This document shows, in pieces, positions 1 through 8,945 of a stretch of DNA of 64,000 nucleotides. A program made the translations under genes and the position numbers. The DNA is taken from positions 124,001 to 188,000 of the forward strand of contig NZ_CP162412.1 in NCBI RefSeq assembly GCF_040931995.1. Reading direction: 5' to 3'. Numbering within the stretch: the first letter of the stretch is position 1; every line of letters starts with the position of its first letter. The DNA is from Pelagovum sp. HNIBRBA483 (GTDB lineage: Bacteria; Pseudomonadota; Alphaproteobacteria; Rhodobacterales; Rhodobacteraceae). The notes beneath the pieces were generated by a model that made no database searches, was not told where the DNA came from, and saw only the letters and a program-made list of their open reading frames with translations.

Positions 1-925
1 GATCCATGATCTGGCCAACAAATTGCGCCTTGCCGCGATCCTCGAACCCTAAGATGAACATCGCGCCATCATGCTCGATGATGCGCGCCGCATACCGACG
101 GCAGGGCATATCACCATCGAGAAACGCACCCGGGGCGATCTGCCACGGGCCGCGCGGATCATCCGCGATGAGGTAATGCGTGCCTGTTACCGCCGGCCCC
201 GGATGCGACGCGGCGTATCCGGCCGACCAATGCATCGCGTCATTGCAAAACAGGCAATACCAGCGGCCGTTCCGCTCGAATACTTGCGGGACTTCCAACT
301 GTCCGAACCCGCCCACAAAGACAGGCGGCTGCAATTCCCATGTGATCAGGTCATCCGAAGTCGCAAAACCGACGGCTCCGCCCTCGTTCGGATCTGCCAC
401 ACCGGGTACGCGGGCGGTGAAATACATCAGCCAGCCATCGCCGTTGGGGTCACGCATCACCCAAGGATCACGCATCGCCCGATCATGCCAGAAGCCGACC
501 TGATGCTCCGCTTCATAGTGCTGCGCAGCCGGTCCTACGAGATCGAGGCACAGCCCGTCGCCCACGCGCTCCCAGTTGTGCATATCGGTCGAGGTGGCAT
601 GACCCACACGCTGGTAGAGCGCATTCTCGGCTGCCGAGGTGCCAGTATAGAACAGGTGCCAAAGCCCGTCATCATCGCGGACGACTGAGCCGGTCCACGT
701 CGTCTTGTCATCCCATGCAGGCCCAGTGGACGGCGCGAATGTCGTTCCAAGGTGCTCCCAGTTGACCAGATCATGACTGACCGCATGGCCCTGCGTCACG
801 TTCATGTGCCGTGCATCGGGGTCGCCAAGGGATTTGTCAGCCTGCAAAAAGTAGCCATGCCACTTTTCTCCGTCATGGGCGTACCAGCTGTCCCAGATCC
901 ATTTCTTTTCGAGTGCGATGACCAT
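1..925 (-). CDS. GH68/GH32-like beta-fructosidase family protein (partial, 3' end outside window)
   Basis: This is probably a five-bladed beta-propeller glycosidase of clan GH-J that acts on sucrose or fructans taken up by the transporter encoded upstream. The first 308 residues are visible. A WDSW motif at residues 11-14 matches the nucleophile motif of levansucrase-type enzymes. WTGS lies at 77-80, an RDP motif (transition-state stabiliser) at 152-154, and a Glu at 211 in a LEVPQ context fits the acid/base. No signal peptide is seen, which suggests a cytoplasmic enzyme. The start ATG lies 7 bases after the stop of the upstream permease, so it is the last visible gene of the operon. The exact substrate is inference. 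Confidence 0.75.
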   Translation of the reverse strand, partial: MVIALEKKWIWDSWYAHDGEKWHGYFLQADKSLGDPDARHMNVTQGHAVSHDLVNWEHLGTTFAPSTGPAWDDKTTWTGSVVRDDDGLWHLFYTGTSAAENALYQRVGHATSTDMHNWERVGDGLCLDLVGPAAQHYEAEHQVGFWHDRAMRDPWVMRDPNGDGWLMYFTARVPGVADPNEGGAVGFATSDDLITWELQPPVFVGGFGQLEVPQVFERNGRWYCLFCNDAMHWSAGYAASHPGPAVTGTHYLIADDPRGPWQIAPGAFLDGDMPCRRYAARIIEHDGAMFILGFEDRGKAQFVGQIMD

Positions 926-932
926 TTTGTTT

Positions 933-1808
933 TTATCCTTTCACACCTGTCGAGGCGATGGAGGCGATAAACGCGCGTTGGAGGAAGAGGTAGAAAACCA
1001 GAACCGGAACCGTAATCATGCTCAGGTAGGCCATGATTTCACCCCAAGCGGTGTTCAACTGGAAGAAATACTGAAGCCCCACAAGCACCGGACGGTAGCC
1101 TTCCTCCTGCACCACCATCAGCGGCCAGAGGTATTGGTTGTACATCACGAGGAACTTCAGGATGGCAGCGGTGGCGATGATCGGCCCCGAAAGCGGCATC
1201 AGCACTTTCGCGTACACGGTCCACCAGCTCGCGCCTTCGACCCGTGCTGCCTCAATGAGGTCTTTCGGCAGATCACGGAAATACTGCACGAAGAGGAAGA
1301 TCGTCAGCCCATCCGCTACGAAAGGGATGATCTGTACGCGGTAGCTGTTCAGCCAGCCGATTTCGAAGCCTTCCATGCCGACCCAAGGCAATTTGGACGC
1401 CATCAGCAAGAGCGGCACGGCGATTGTCTCAAAGGGCACCGTCAAGGTTGCCAGAATAGCCGACAGCACGAACGCCTTCCCGCGCCAGTCCAAAATCGCG
1501 ATGGAGAATCCGGCCAGTGAGCAGAGAAACAGCGACAGGATCACCGTTGTCCCCGTCACCAAAAGACTGTTCATCACGAACAAGCCGACCGGCGCCCGCT
1601 TGAAGGCCATCACATAATTATCAAAGCTGATATCCCCGACCGGCAGGAACGCCCGCAAGCTGCCGCTATCGACGAGCAGCTGTTGGCTCGGCTTAAGCGA
1701 GGACATCAACATAAAGATCAGCGGAAAGATAAACAGCGCCGCGATCAGGGTCAGGACAAGGTAGCGGACAGCGAGCCGCAGACGATGATTGTCAGCTTGG
1801 ATGGCCAT
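933..1808 (-). CDS. Carbohydrate ABC transporter permease, MalG type
   Basis: Inner-membrane permease of a CUT1-type sugar importer, 291 residues with about six hydrophobic segments. The cytoplasmic coupling motif of the family is present around residues 185-205 (EAA, then G eight residues on) in the usual place before the last membrane segments. Its start overlaps the stop of the preceding permease by one base (TAATG), which implies translational coupling. It pairs with the MalF-type permease and the binding protein upstream. The ATPase subunit is not in the window; it may lie beyond the left edge. Confidence 0.9.
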   Translation of the reverse strand: MAIQADNHRLRLAVRYLVLTLIAALFIFPLIFMLMSSLKPSQQLLVDSGSLRAFLPVGDISFDNYVMAFKRAPVGLFVMNSLLVTGTTVILSLFLCSLAGFSIAILDWRGKAFVLSAILATLTVPFETIAVPLLLMASKLPWVGMEGFEIGWLNSYRVQIIPFVADGLTIFLFVQYFRDLPKDLIEAARVEGASWWTVYAKVLMPLSGPIIATAAILKFLVMYNQYLWPLMVVQEEGYRPVLVGLQYFFQLNTAWGEIMAYLSMITVPVLVFYLFLQRAFIASIASTGVKG

Positions 1809-2896
1809 TATGAACGCTCCCGCGTCAGGTATCTTTGGATCAACGAAATACTGAGGACGATGAGGAACAGCAGCACCGAAATCGCGGAACCACCCGAGAT
1901 GTCCTGTTTTCCGTAACCGCGCTCAATGGCCTGAAAGACGATTGTCTGCGTACTATCGAGCGGGCCGCCGTTGGTCATGACATCGACCTGCGCGAACAGC
2001 CCGAAGGCCTGCATGGTGATCACGATAAGGATCAGCACCGCCGTGTTCCGCAAACCTGGCCACGTCACATAGCGGAAGGTTTGCCATTTGCTGGAGCCTT
2101 CTAGCTCGGCCGCCTCATAGAGCGTCGGGCTGATGGTCTGCAAACCCGACAACCAGATCACCATATGGAAGCCCACCGCCTGCCAGATCGACATGCCGAT
2201 AATCGCTCCCAGCGCTGTCGAGGTCTGGCCCACCCAATCTACCGGCTCTATCGCACCGAACGAGATCGCGCCCAGCAGGTTATTCAGGAGGCCATTGTTG
2301 CCGTCGTAGATCAGCCGCCAAAGGAAGGCGACGACGACAATCGAAATCACCACCGGCATGAAGTAGATCGCGCGGTAGATGTTGATCCCCCGCAGCCGCT
2401 GATTGATCAGCAGGGCCAGTAACAGGGCAAGCCCCGCCTGTAGCGGCGCCACGATGATCACAAAGGTGAAGGTATTCTTCAGCGCCCGCATGAAGACAAC
2501 GTCTTTGGCGAGAATGACCCGCTTTAGTTCGTCATTTGGGCCGGTTTGCCAGCTGAACCATTCACGCATTCCCTGAATTTTGGGGTAATCGGGGTTGTTA
2601 CGGGTGAAATTCCGCAGCCGTGGATATGCGATTTCGCCATCATCGTCGCGCAGCGCTGCGCCGTTTTCATCGCGCTCCGGCTCCAGAAGGATCGTGCCAA
2701 CACTCAGCAGTTGGGTGTAGTTCGATAGCCCGACGAACTGCGTCGGATTGGGTGAAATCAGCCGTTGATTGGTCAGGCTGAACCAGATCGCAAAGAAGAA
2801 GGGCAGGATAATGAACGCGACCATCAAGCCGAAACCCGGAAGGGCAAACCCCCAGCCGGCGCCGTTGGATCGTGTGAGGCTTTTTTCACGTTGCAT
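1808..2896 (-). CDS. Carbohydrate ABC transporter permease, MalF type
   Basis: Second inner-membrane permease of the importer, 362 residues from the chosen ATG. An upstream in-frame start at 2968 would add 24 residues, but the ATG at 2896 is preceded by a purine-rich GAGAAAG and gives a normal cytoplasmic N-terminus before the first membrane helix. A periplasmic loop of about 100 residues separates the first two membrane segments. The EAA coupling motif (EAAELEG) lies in the C-terminal third. It is followed directly by the MalG-type gene with a one-base overlap. Confidence 0.88.
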   Translation of the reverse strand: MQREKSLTRSNGAGWGFALPGFGLMVAFIILPFFFAIWFSLTNQRLISPNPTQFVGLSNYTQLLSVGTILLEPERDENGAALRDDDGEIAYPRLRNFTRNNPDYPKIQGMREWFSWQTGPNDELKRVILAKDVVFMRALKNTFTFVIIVAPLQAGLALLLALLINQRLRGINIYRAIYFMPVVISIVVVAFLWRLIYDGNNGLLNNLLGAISFGAIEPVDWVGQTSTALGAIIGMSIWQAVGFHMVIWLSGLQTISPTLYEAAELEGSSKWQTFRYVTWPGLRNTAVLILIVITMQAFGLFAQVDVMTNGGPLDSTQTIVFQAIERGYGKQDISGGSAISVLLFLIVLSISLIQRYLTRERS

Positions 2897-2968
2897 TATC
2901 GTGACTTTCTCGTCCGTTTGCGGAAGGTCGGACCCCGGCACAGCGCCGGAGCCCGATGGGAAGATCAT

Positions 2969-4228
2969 TTAGTTGCCGTAGCCACCGTTCTTTTCGATGT
3001 CTGCGTCGATCTCGTCTACGGCAGCGTCAAGCGTATCCGCTACATCCGCACCGTTCGAAATATCGGCCAATGCCTTTTCGAAGACCTTCGCCACCACTGC
3101 GTAGCCTGCTGTCACAGGGCGCACCAGTGCCTGCCCTTCGGAGAGCGCGAAGAAGTCAGCCATCGGGCCACCGTCCTGATAGTACTTGCTCATCGCCGCA
3201 GCGGAAGCCGTCGCGGGGATAAGGCCGATGCCGTCAGAGAAAGCTGCCAGATACTTGTCTTGGGTCGCGAACTTGATGAACGCAGCAGCGCCTTCCGGAT
3301 GCTCGGAAGCGGTGGTCACGCCAAACTGCCAAGATGCTGCGCCGATTTTCGGGCCATTGCCGAAATCAGGCGCCGGCAGGAATACCGTGTCATCAAAGGC
3401 TTCAAGCGCGGCGAGTGCGGCCCAGTTGCCGTTCCAGCTGAACGCATATTTGCCTTCGTTGAAGCCGGTATCGCGGTCAGCACCGTCCTGAGAGGTACCT
3501 GGTGCATAGCCACCTTCGAAGAGGGACTGCCACCACTCACCAAAGGCAAGCGCTTCGTCGCCATTCAGGGCGCCTTCTGCGGTCAGGTAGGTCGAGCGGT
3601 CGATCATGTCGCCGCCGAACGATTGCAGGAACGGCGAGAATGCATAGGGGTACCACTCACCCGTCCATGCCATGCCCGGGTCGAATGCGAAGTCGAAATC
3701 TCCGGAAGCTTTGGCTGCGTCGAGGGCCGCCATGAACTCATCTTGCGACCATGGGTTGTCGAGTGTCGGCTTACGCAGGCCCAGATCGTCCAGATAGGAC
3801 TGACGGGTCACAAGCGCGACAGCCGCATCCCACAGGCCGATCGAGTAGAGCGTATCGTTCCAGATACCTTTGGTGCCGGGAAGGAAATCCGCGAACTCTG
3901 CTTCGTCAATCGGCAGCGGCGCGATGTAGCCGGCCCATGCCCAACCCGGCATGACCGGGCCGTCGACGTCGATTATGTCCGGCAGGTTACCCGCCAGCGC
4001 AGCTGCCTGAACCGCGTCGTTGTAAGCACCCTGCGGGAAGCTTTCGAGCGCGATCGTGTAGTCAGACTGGCTCTCGTTGAAGTCGGCAATGATCTGGTTG
4101 AGGATTGCGCTCTCAACTTCGTTGCCAGCGCCGTGATACCACATTGACAGCTCGGTCTGCGCGATAGCAGATCCGGCCAGCGCCGTGGATGCCAGCAATA
4201 CGCCGGCGGTGAGTGTAAGATGTTTCAT
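2969..4228 (-). CDS. Sugar ABC transporter substrate-binding protein (family 1)
   Basis: Periplasmic binding protein of 419 residues. It starts with a clear Sec signal peptide (MKHLTLTAG, hydrophobic core, cleavage expected after an AIA motif near residue 24). The chosen ATG has a strong GGGAGGACC ribosome-binding site; longer in-frame starts run into the regulator gene. The mature protein is rich in Trp, Tyr and Asp, as usual for sugar-binding proteins of the MalE-like cluster. Its ATG overlaps the stop of the LacI regulator as ATGA, so regulator and transporter are translated from one message. The ligand is not certain; the glycosidase next door suggests sucrose or fructo-oligosaccharides. 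Confidence 0.9.
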   Translation of the reverse strand: MKHLTLTAGVLLASTALAGSAIAQTELSMWYHGAGNEVESAILNQIIADFNESQSDYTIALESFPQGAYNDAVQAAALAGNLPDIIDVDGPVMPGWAWAGYIAPLPIDEAEFADFLPGTKGIWNDTLYSIGLWDAAVALVTRQSYLDDLGLRKPTLDNPWSQDEFMAALDAAKASGDFDFAFDPGMAWTGEWYPYAFSPFLQSFGGDMIDRSTYLTAEGALNGDEALAFGEWWQSLFEGGYAPGTSQDGADRDTGFNEGKYAFSWNGNWAALAALEAFDDTVFLPAPDFGNGPKIGAASWQFGVTTASEHPEGAAAFIKFATQDKYLAAFSDGIGLIPATASAAAMSKYYQDGGPMADFFALSEGQALVRPVTAGYAVVAKVFEKALADISNGADVADTLDAAVDEIDADIEKNGGYGN

Positions 4229-5313
4229 GAAGTGGTCCTCCCGTTTGACTGAAACATGGTTACGTTGGTGGAAAAGAAATCCGTGACCGACGACCGCCAA
4301 TGCACGGGGCCGTCGATAAGCTCTGGGTTGGGCGTGTCGCTGGCTTGCCCGTCGATGAGCGCCAACAGGCGTTCGGCAGCGCGTGCGCCCATCTCGGCAT
4401 AGGGCAGATCAACCGTCGTCAGAGGCGGAAACAGGCCGCCCGCGATCAGCTCGTAATTATCGAAGCCCGCGATAGAAATTTCACCGGGGATATCGACCCC
4501 CTTGGCGCGGAGGATGCCATAAACCCGCATCGCCAGCTTGTCGTTTCCGCAGCAGATCACCGTCGGCTTATCTTCAAGCGCAAGTAGCCGGTCGAGCGCC
4601 TCTCTCAGTTGGCCAACGAGGCGCGGGTCTTCATCGTGTAGCACATGGTCCAAAAGTGCTTCGTCATAGGGAATGCCCGCCTCAGCAAGCGCATCCCTGT
4701 AGCCGTCATGGCGCAGCTGCATTGCAACGAGCTGCTGCGGCAGTTGGATGAAAGCGATCCGGCTGTGACCGGCCTTGATGAGCCGTGCAATCAAGTCGCG
4801 CTGGCCCTTGCGGTCATTCGGCAAGATGCTCGGCCGCCCCGTGGCGTCAAAGCAGTTGGCCAGAACAATCGGCAGATCCTCGGAAATTTCCGGCAGCTCG
4901 ACCTCTTTATGATGGTCGGCCACATAGATCACGCCCTCGGCGCGATGCTCCTGAAAGGTGCGGAGCAAATGCGGAATTGTGTCCACATCGCCCATCGTAT
5001 CGGAAATCATCAGCGTTTTCTTATGGGCGGCCATGATCCGCTGGATACCCTGAACGATAAACAGGTCCGGCAGGCCCGCAGGCTCTGGCGTATCGCTGGA
5101 GCGCGAGATTGCGCCCGTCACCAGACCGATAATTCCGGATTTATTGGATCGCATCATTCTAGCCGCGCTTGAGGGCACATAGCCCAACTCGGTCATCGCC
5201 TTCTCGACGGCGGCCCGCGTCTTCGCGCCGACAGGCGCATCCCCGTTCAGAACGCGCGACACCGTCTTTGGCGAAACACCAGCGATTTTGGCAACATCGT
5301 AGATCGTGGCCAT
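4225..5313 (-). CDS. LacI-family transcriptional regulator of the sugar operon
   Basis: DNA-binding repressor of 362 residues. The N-terminal helix-turn-helix is typical (ATIYDVAKIAG followed by SPKTVSRVLNG, residues 2-24). A periplasmic-binding-protein-like sensor domain fills the rest. The ATG at 5313 has GGAGG eight bases upstream; a start five codons earlier would bury this site. It is the first gene of the operon and overlaps the binding-protein start by four bases. The three operator-like palindromes at 5373-5416, about 60 bp upstream, are the probable binding sites, so autorepression together with the transporter genes is expected. Confidence 0.92.
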   Translation of the reverse strand: MATIYDVAKIAGVSPKTVSRVLNGDAPVGAKTRAAVEKAMTELGYVPSSAARMMRSNKSGIIGLVTGAISRSSDTPEPAGLPDLFIVQGIQRIMAAHKKTLMISDTMGDVDTIPHLLRTFQEHRAEGVIYVADHHKEVELPEISEDLPIVLANCFDATGRPSILPNDRKGQRDLIARLIKAGHSRIAFIQLPQQLVAMQLRHDGYRDALAEAGIPYDEALLDHVLHDEDPRLVGQLREALDRLLALEDKPTVICCGNDKLAMRVYGILRAKGVDIPGEISIAGFDNYELIAGGLFPPLTTVDLPYAEMGARAAERLLALIDGQASDTPNPELIDGPVHWRSSVTDFFSTNVTMFQSNGRTTS

Positions 5314-5372
5314 CCAATTTCCTCCCATGCATTTACGATGCGGCCACCCTAGTAACCCTCATCGCAAATGTC

Positions 5373-5416
5373 ATGACACCGATATCATGACATCGGTGTC
5401 ATGACATCGGTGTCTA
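5373..5416. promoter_or_regulatory. Tandem array of three LacI-type operators
   Basis: Three 16-base near-palindromes with a central CG start at 5373, 5387 and 5401. Their spacing is exactly 14 bases, so neighbours share two bases. The best copy reads ATGACATCGGTGTCAT (5387-5402); the others differ at a few positions. The pattern TGACAY-CG-RTGTCA is the form expected for LacI-family operators. They lie 60-100 bp upstream of the LacI gene start, where its promoter should be. Confidence 0.75.
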
Positions 5417-5775
5417 AATGTTAAGCCCGATTCGTGTCAAGTGTTCGCGCTAACAATTCTCATGGAGCGATCTGTTTTGGGGGTCACTTGGCCCAAGCAT
5501 ATCAACGAACGTTGGTGATCTTGGTTTCTTTGGCCTTAAGTCAATGCTCACTAGCGGCCCATTGCTGCCGCTTGCAATCGAATCGGGGGTCGCGCCGTCG
5601 ATCGCCGGACCAGTCGTTGATGCATCATCAAAAATTTGGAGTGGTAGGTTCGCAGGGAGCAGGACAAGGCATAAAGGAAGTCCGCCCGCGACGGCAAAAA
5701 CGGTGCGCTGGCGCGTTGCGGCCAGCCGAGCGACTCCAGTGCCTTCAACGACTTTTCGATTCAGAGACAAGAGAC
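5417..5775. other. Intergenic region without recognised gene
   Basis: About 360 bases lie between the operator array and the 3' end of the alpha/beta hydrolase gene. Short open frames exist on both strands, but none has a credible ribosome-binding site, start codon or recognisable protein family. I see no terminator hairpin with a T-run and no terminal inverted repeats of an insertion sequence. Confidence 0.5.
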
Positions 5776-6630
5776 TTACTTGGTCGCGTTATCGAGCGCC
5801 TCTACCCCGTCAATAAAGCTCAGAACCTTATTGAGATAATCGGAATGATTGTCCTCCCAAGCATAGTGCGCCGCACCGGCAATGAGGGCGAAACGGCTGT
5901 TCGGCAGAAGATCGGCCAGCCGCTGCGAATTGGTTTCGGATACAAACGTATCGAATTCACCGTTCAAAACCTGCACCGGGGCCTCGATCCGGGGGACGTC
6001 GCGCGCAAGCGCCGGTGTCTCCGTCGGGTAACTGCCCAGAAACCCGACTTGCCCACGCAGCTTGGCGAAGCTTGTAGACCCGGCAAGATAGTCCGCTTTT
6101 GCCTCTTGTGACGGTTTGTTGAGACGATACCCGACACTATTTGCGGCGGCGCAGTAGATGCGTCCACCGATGGCACCACCGGCAGACAGCGTCGCCCATT
6201 GCGCAAAGCGCCAGTACACCAGCGCCCGAAAGAGAAACGCCCCTTCGACATTTCCGACCGCACCAGCATCGCCAACGGTGGCCGATTTGATCCGGCCGGG
6301 GTTATCAGCCATGAACCGCATCAGCGTAGGAGTGCCAATATCAGGCCCCACTGCGTGCGGGTGCGATAGCCCGAAATGATCTAGGATCTTGCCAAGGAAC
6401 ACTGCGTGCTGACTGACTGTCGTCACATGCCGTGCTGAATCGGAACCGCCGTGGTTGGGCAGGTCCACCGCCACCACGTCAAAGCGCTGTGAGAGCTGGT
6501 CCCACCAATTTCGGTAGGTCAGAACGCTCATCGGTTGTGGTGAGGTCAGCAACAGTTGTGGCTTGCCCGCATTCCGGCTGGCTGCAAAGCGGATCTTGAT
6601 CCCGTCTATGATTGTGCTCTCGAACTTCAT
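5776..6630 (-). CDS. Alpha/beta hydrolase with aspartate nucleophile
   Basis: Soluble alpha/beta-hydrolase-fold enzyme of 284 residues. The nucleophile elbow reads GPDIG (near residue 96) where esterases have GxSxG. An Asp nucleophile is typical of haloalkane or fluoroacetate dehalogenases and epoxide hydrolases. A later Asp (NGEFD) and a His (GAAHY) complete a plausible Asp-His-Asp triad. The usual HGxP oxyanion motif is replaced by SPQPM. A GAGGAAC ribosome-binding site precedes the ATG. It lies 68 bp downstream of the molybdenum-enzyme large subunit on the same strand and may share its transcript. The substrate is unknown. Confidence 0.8.
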   Translation of the reverse strand: MKFESTIIDGIKIRFAASRNAGKPQLLLTSPQPMSVLTYRNWWDQLSQRFDVVAVDLPNHGGSDSARHVTTVSQHAVFLGKILDHFGLSHPHAVGPDIGTPTLMRFMADNPGRIKSATVGDAGAVGNVEGAFLFRALVYWRFAQWATLSAGGAIGGRIYCAAANSVGYRLNKPSQEAKADYLAGSTSFAKLRGQVGFLGSYPTETPALARDVPRIEAPVQVLNGEFDTFVSETNSQRLADLLPNSRFALIAGAAHYAWEDNHSDYLNKVLSFIDGVEALDNATK

Positions 6631-6698
6631 GTGCCTTGTTCCTCAGCCAATTGTTTTATGGATGCCGTCGGTTTCCGCGGCCGACGTCTTTGCAGGGT

Positions 6699-8942
6699 TC
6701 ATGCGAAATCCACTGACTTGTTGAATGGCATCTCACGCAGACGCTGACCTGTCGCGGCAAAAATGGCATCAGCCAGCGCCGGGGCCGCTGGGGCCGTTGC
6801 GGGTTCACCCAATCCTCGGACCCGCTCGGCGCGCTGCAACAGCGATGTATGGAACCGCGGCGTTTGGTGCAGACGCATCCCTTCAAACGCATGAAAATTG
6901 GTCTGTTGAATGGCGTGATCCTCGTAGGTGAGTTCACAATTCATAGCGTGGCCAAGCCCGAAGATTGCTGCGCCTGTTAGTTGCGCCTCGGCGTTGACGG
7001 GGTCGAAGACGGTGCCGCAATCGGCGGCGATCCAGACTTCGTCGATGCGGATGCCACGATCGGTCATGGTCACGTCGATGACCTCGGCCACTGGCACACC
7101 ATGGGTATGGGCAAAGGCTATGCCGCGTCCCCGCCCTGGCCCGATATCAGTACCTGACCAGTTCGACATCTCTCCCACCGCCTCTAGCACACGACGGCTA
7201 TCGGGGTCGGAAATCAGGTTCAGGCGTTCCTCAAGCGGGTCAGCACCAGCGGCATAAATCAGTTCAGACAAAAAGCTTTCGTGAAAGAAGCTGTTCGAGC
7301 AGGCCCCGGGCGAACGCCACGAACCAACCGGCATCATCGGCGGCGCGGCGTAGCCGGTCACGCGGTAGTTGGGAATGGCGTAGGGCTGGTCGAAGGCACC
7401 CCAGACCAGCATCGTGTCAGGACCTGGCGGCACGACAAAGATGCGCCCGAACCAAGATGAGACAAGCGAGGGGCTTACGGTGTCTAGGTCATAAGCAAGG
7501 ACGCGACCATTCCTGACGGTACCCCGCCCAACGGCCATGTGCAGGGGGCGGGGGAAGTCATGGGTCATGTCCTCCTCGCGGCTCCATGTCGTCTTGATGG
7601 GTGTGCCGGGCATTGTGGCGGCGATCTGGATCGCCTGCACAGCATAATCGTGGTCGAGCCTGCGGCCGAAACTGCCGCCAGCGGGCATGGCGTGGACGAT
7701 GACCCGTGACGGATCGACGCCGGTTAGCTCCACTGCCGCATCACGCACCACAGCGGGAATTTGCGTCGCGGTCCAGATCTGCACTCTGTCCGCCTCGACC
7801 AAGACCGTGGCGCTGAGGGGTTCCAATGCGGCATGAGCCAGGAACGGCGAACGGTATTCGGCCTCGATCACGGTTGCACCTGCGAGAGCTGCCTCGACAT
7901 CGCCGTCGTCGCGCAATCGGCTGTTGCGAAATTCATCCGCGCGGGCCTCCACAAGGGCCTGCCACATTTCGGCGGAACTGGCGGGATAATCGGGGGGCAA
8001 CCACTCGACCTCTAGCGCCTCTGCCGCCTGAAAGGCAAGCCAGGTATTGTCGGCGATCACCGCCAGCCCCTCGTTCACTTCGACCACCGACCGCACGCCC
8101 TGCATCGCCAGCGTGGCATCTGCGTTATAGCCCGCCATCGCCCCGCCGCGCCCGGGGTTGGCGCGCACGGTTGCGTGCAGCATCCCGGGCAGCACCACAT
8201 CGATGCCATAGTCTTGCGTTCCAGTTGATTTCGCGTGGATATCAAGCCTCTGCGAGGGCTTGCCCAAGCGCGTCCACTCGGAGGCAGGGCGGAGTGCCGC
8301 ATCAGTAACAGGATCGATGGTCGCGGCCTCAGCTGCTAACTCGGTATAGGGAATGCGGGTGCTGTCAGGCAGTACGACATGGCCATCCTCGGTCCGGAGA
8401 TCAGCATGAGCGACGCCCGTGCGCGCCGTCGCGGCGGCCTTGAGGGTTTCGCGGGCGGTCGCACCGGCGAGGCGCAATGTCTCGTGCAGGTCGGCGACAG
8501 ACGATGATCCACCTGTGAACTGCGAACTGGTCAGCCTTGCGACCTGACCCATTAGCTCGCGGACTGTGCGGGGAACGACCCCTTGATCCCACGCCGCGAA
8601 GGGCAGGCTTTCTGCCGCAACAACAGAGTTGAAATAGGCTTGATGCGGCTGGCCGGGGTCAAGCGTGACAGTGGCCGGATCGATGTCGAGTTCCTCTGCG
8701 ATCAGCGTGGCTTGTGTAGAGGCGATGCCTTGACCCACATCCGCGCGCGGCACAATCAATGTAATGCCGCGTGGCGTGATCTTGACGAAAGGTGTCAGCG
8801 CGGCGTCTCCCTCAGCCAACCCGTCAAGCAGGGGGTTTGGCGTCGGGCGGGATACGACATAGGCCCCAAAGGCGACCCCGCCGAGAATAGCGGCGGACCC
8901 GAGAAGGAAACCGCGACGAGCTATAGTTCTAACGCGCCCCAT
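6699..8942 (-). CDS. Molybdenum hydroxylase large subunit, isoquinoline 1-oxidoreductase beta-like (IorB/CoxL family)
   Basis: Molybdopterin-cofactor-binding subunit of 747 residues that would oxidise an aldehyde or N-heterocycle with water as oxygen source. It begins with a twin-arginine signal (RRGFLLG at residues 9-15, then a hydrophobic stretch), so the enzyme is probably exported folded to the periplasm. Family features include PRADVGQG near the N-terminus, the GGSFGRRLDHD segment and the VGSWRSPG segment in the middle, and PVAEVIDV near the C-terminus. The small 2Fe-2S subunit ends 3 bases before this start, and GGGAGGTG precedes the ATG. There is no FAD subunit, as usual for IorAB-type enzymes. 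The true substrate cannot be read from the sequence. Confidence 0.88.
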   Translation of the reverse strand: MGRVRTIARRGFLLGSAAILGGVAFGAYVVSRPTPNPLLDGLAEGDAALTPFVKITPRGITLIVPRADVGQGIASTQATLIAEELDIDPATVTLDPGQPHQAYFNSVVAAESLPFAAWDQGVVPRTVRELMGQVARLTSSQFTGGSSSVADLHETLRLAGATARETLKAAATARTGVAHADLRTEDGHVVLPDSTRIPYTELAAEAATIDPVTDAALRPASEWTRLGKPSQRLDIHAKSTGTQDYGIDVVLPGMLHATVRANPGRGGAMAGYNADATLAMQGVRSVVEVNEGLAVIADNTWLAFQAAEALEVEWLPPDYPASSAEMWQALVEARADEFRNSRLRDDGDVEAALAGATVIEAEYRSPFLAHAALEPLSATVLVEADRVQIWTATQIPAVVRDAAVELTGVDPSRVIVHAMPAGGSFGRRLDHDYAVQAIQIAATMPGTPIKTTWSREEDMTHDFPRPLHMAVGRGTVRNGRVLAYDLDTVSPSLVSSWFGRIFVVPPGPDTMLVWGAFDQPYAIPNYRVTGYAAPPMMPVGSWRSPGACSNSFFHESFLSELIYAAGADPLEERLNLISDPDSRRVLEAVGEMSNWSGTDIGPGRGRGIAFAHTHGVPVAEVIDVTMTDRGIRIDEVWIAADCGTVFDPVNAEAQLTGAAIFGLGHAMNCELTYEDHAIQQTNFHAFEGMRLHQTPRFHTSLLQRAERVRGLGEPATAPAAPALADAIFAATGQRLREMPFNKSVDFA

Positions 8943-8945
8943 AGC

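Noticed and set aside
2765-4147. A 460-codon plus-strand frame opposite the sugar-binding protein and permease genes
   Set aside because: It is antisense to two well-supported genes and has low-complexity Arg/His/Val composition typical of a shadow frame in GC-rich DNA.
5450-5770. A 106-codon minus-strand frame after the alpha/beta hydrolase
   Set aside because: It would start at TTG with no ribosome-binding site and matches no family I know. I considered a transposase remnant, but saw no terminal repeats or DDE motif.
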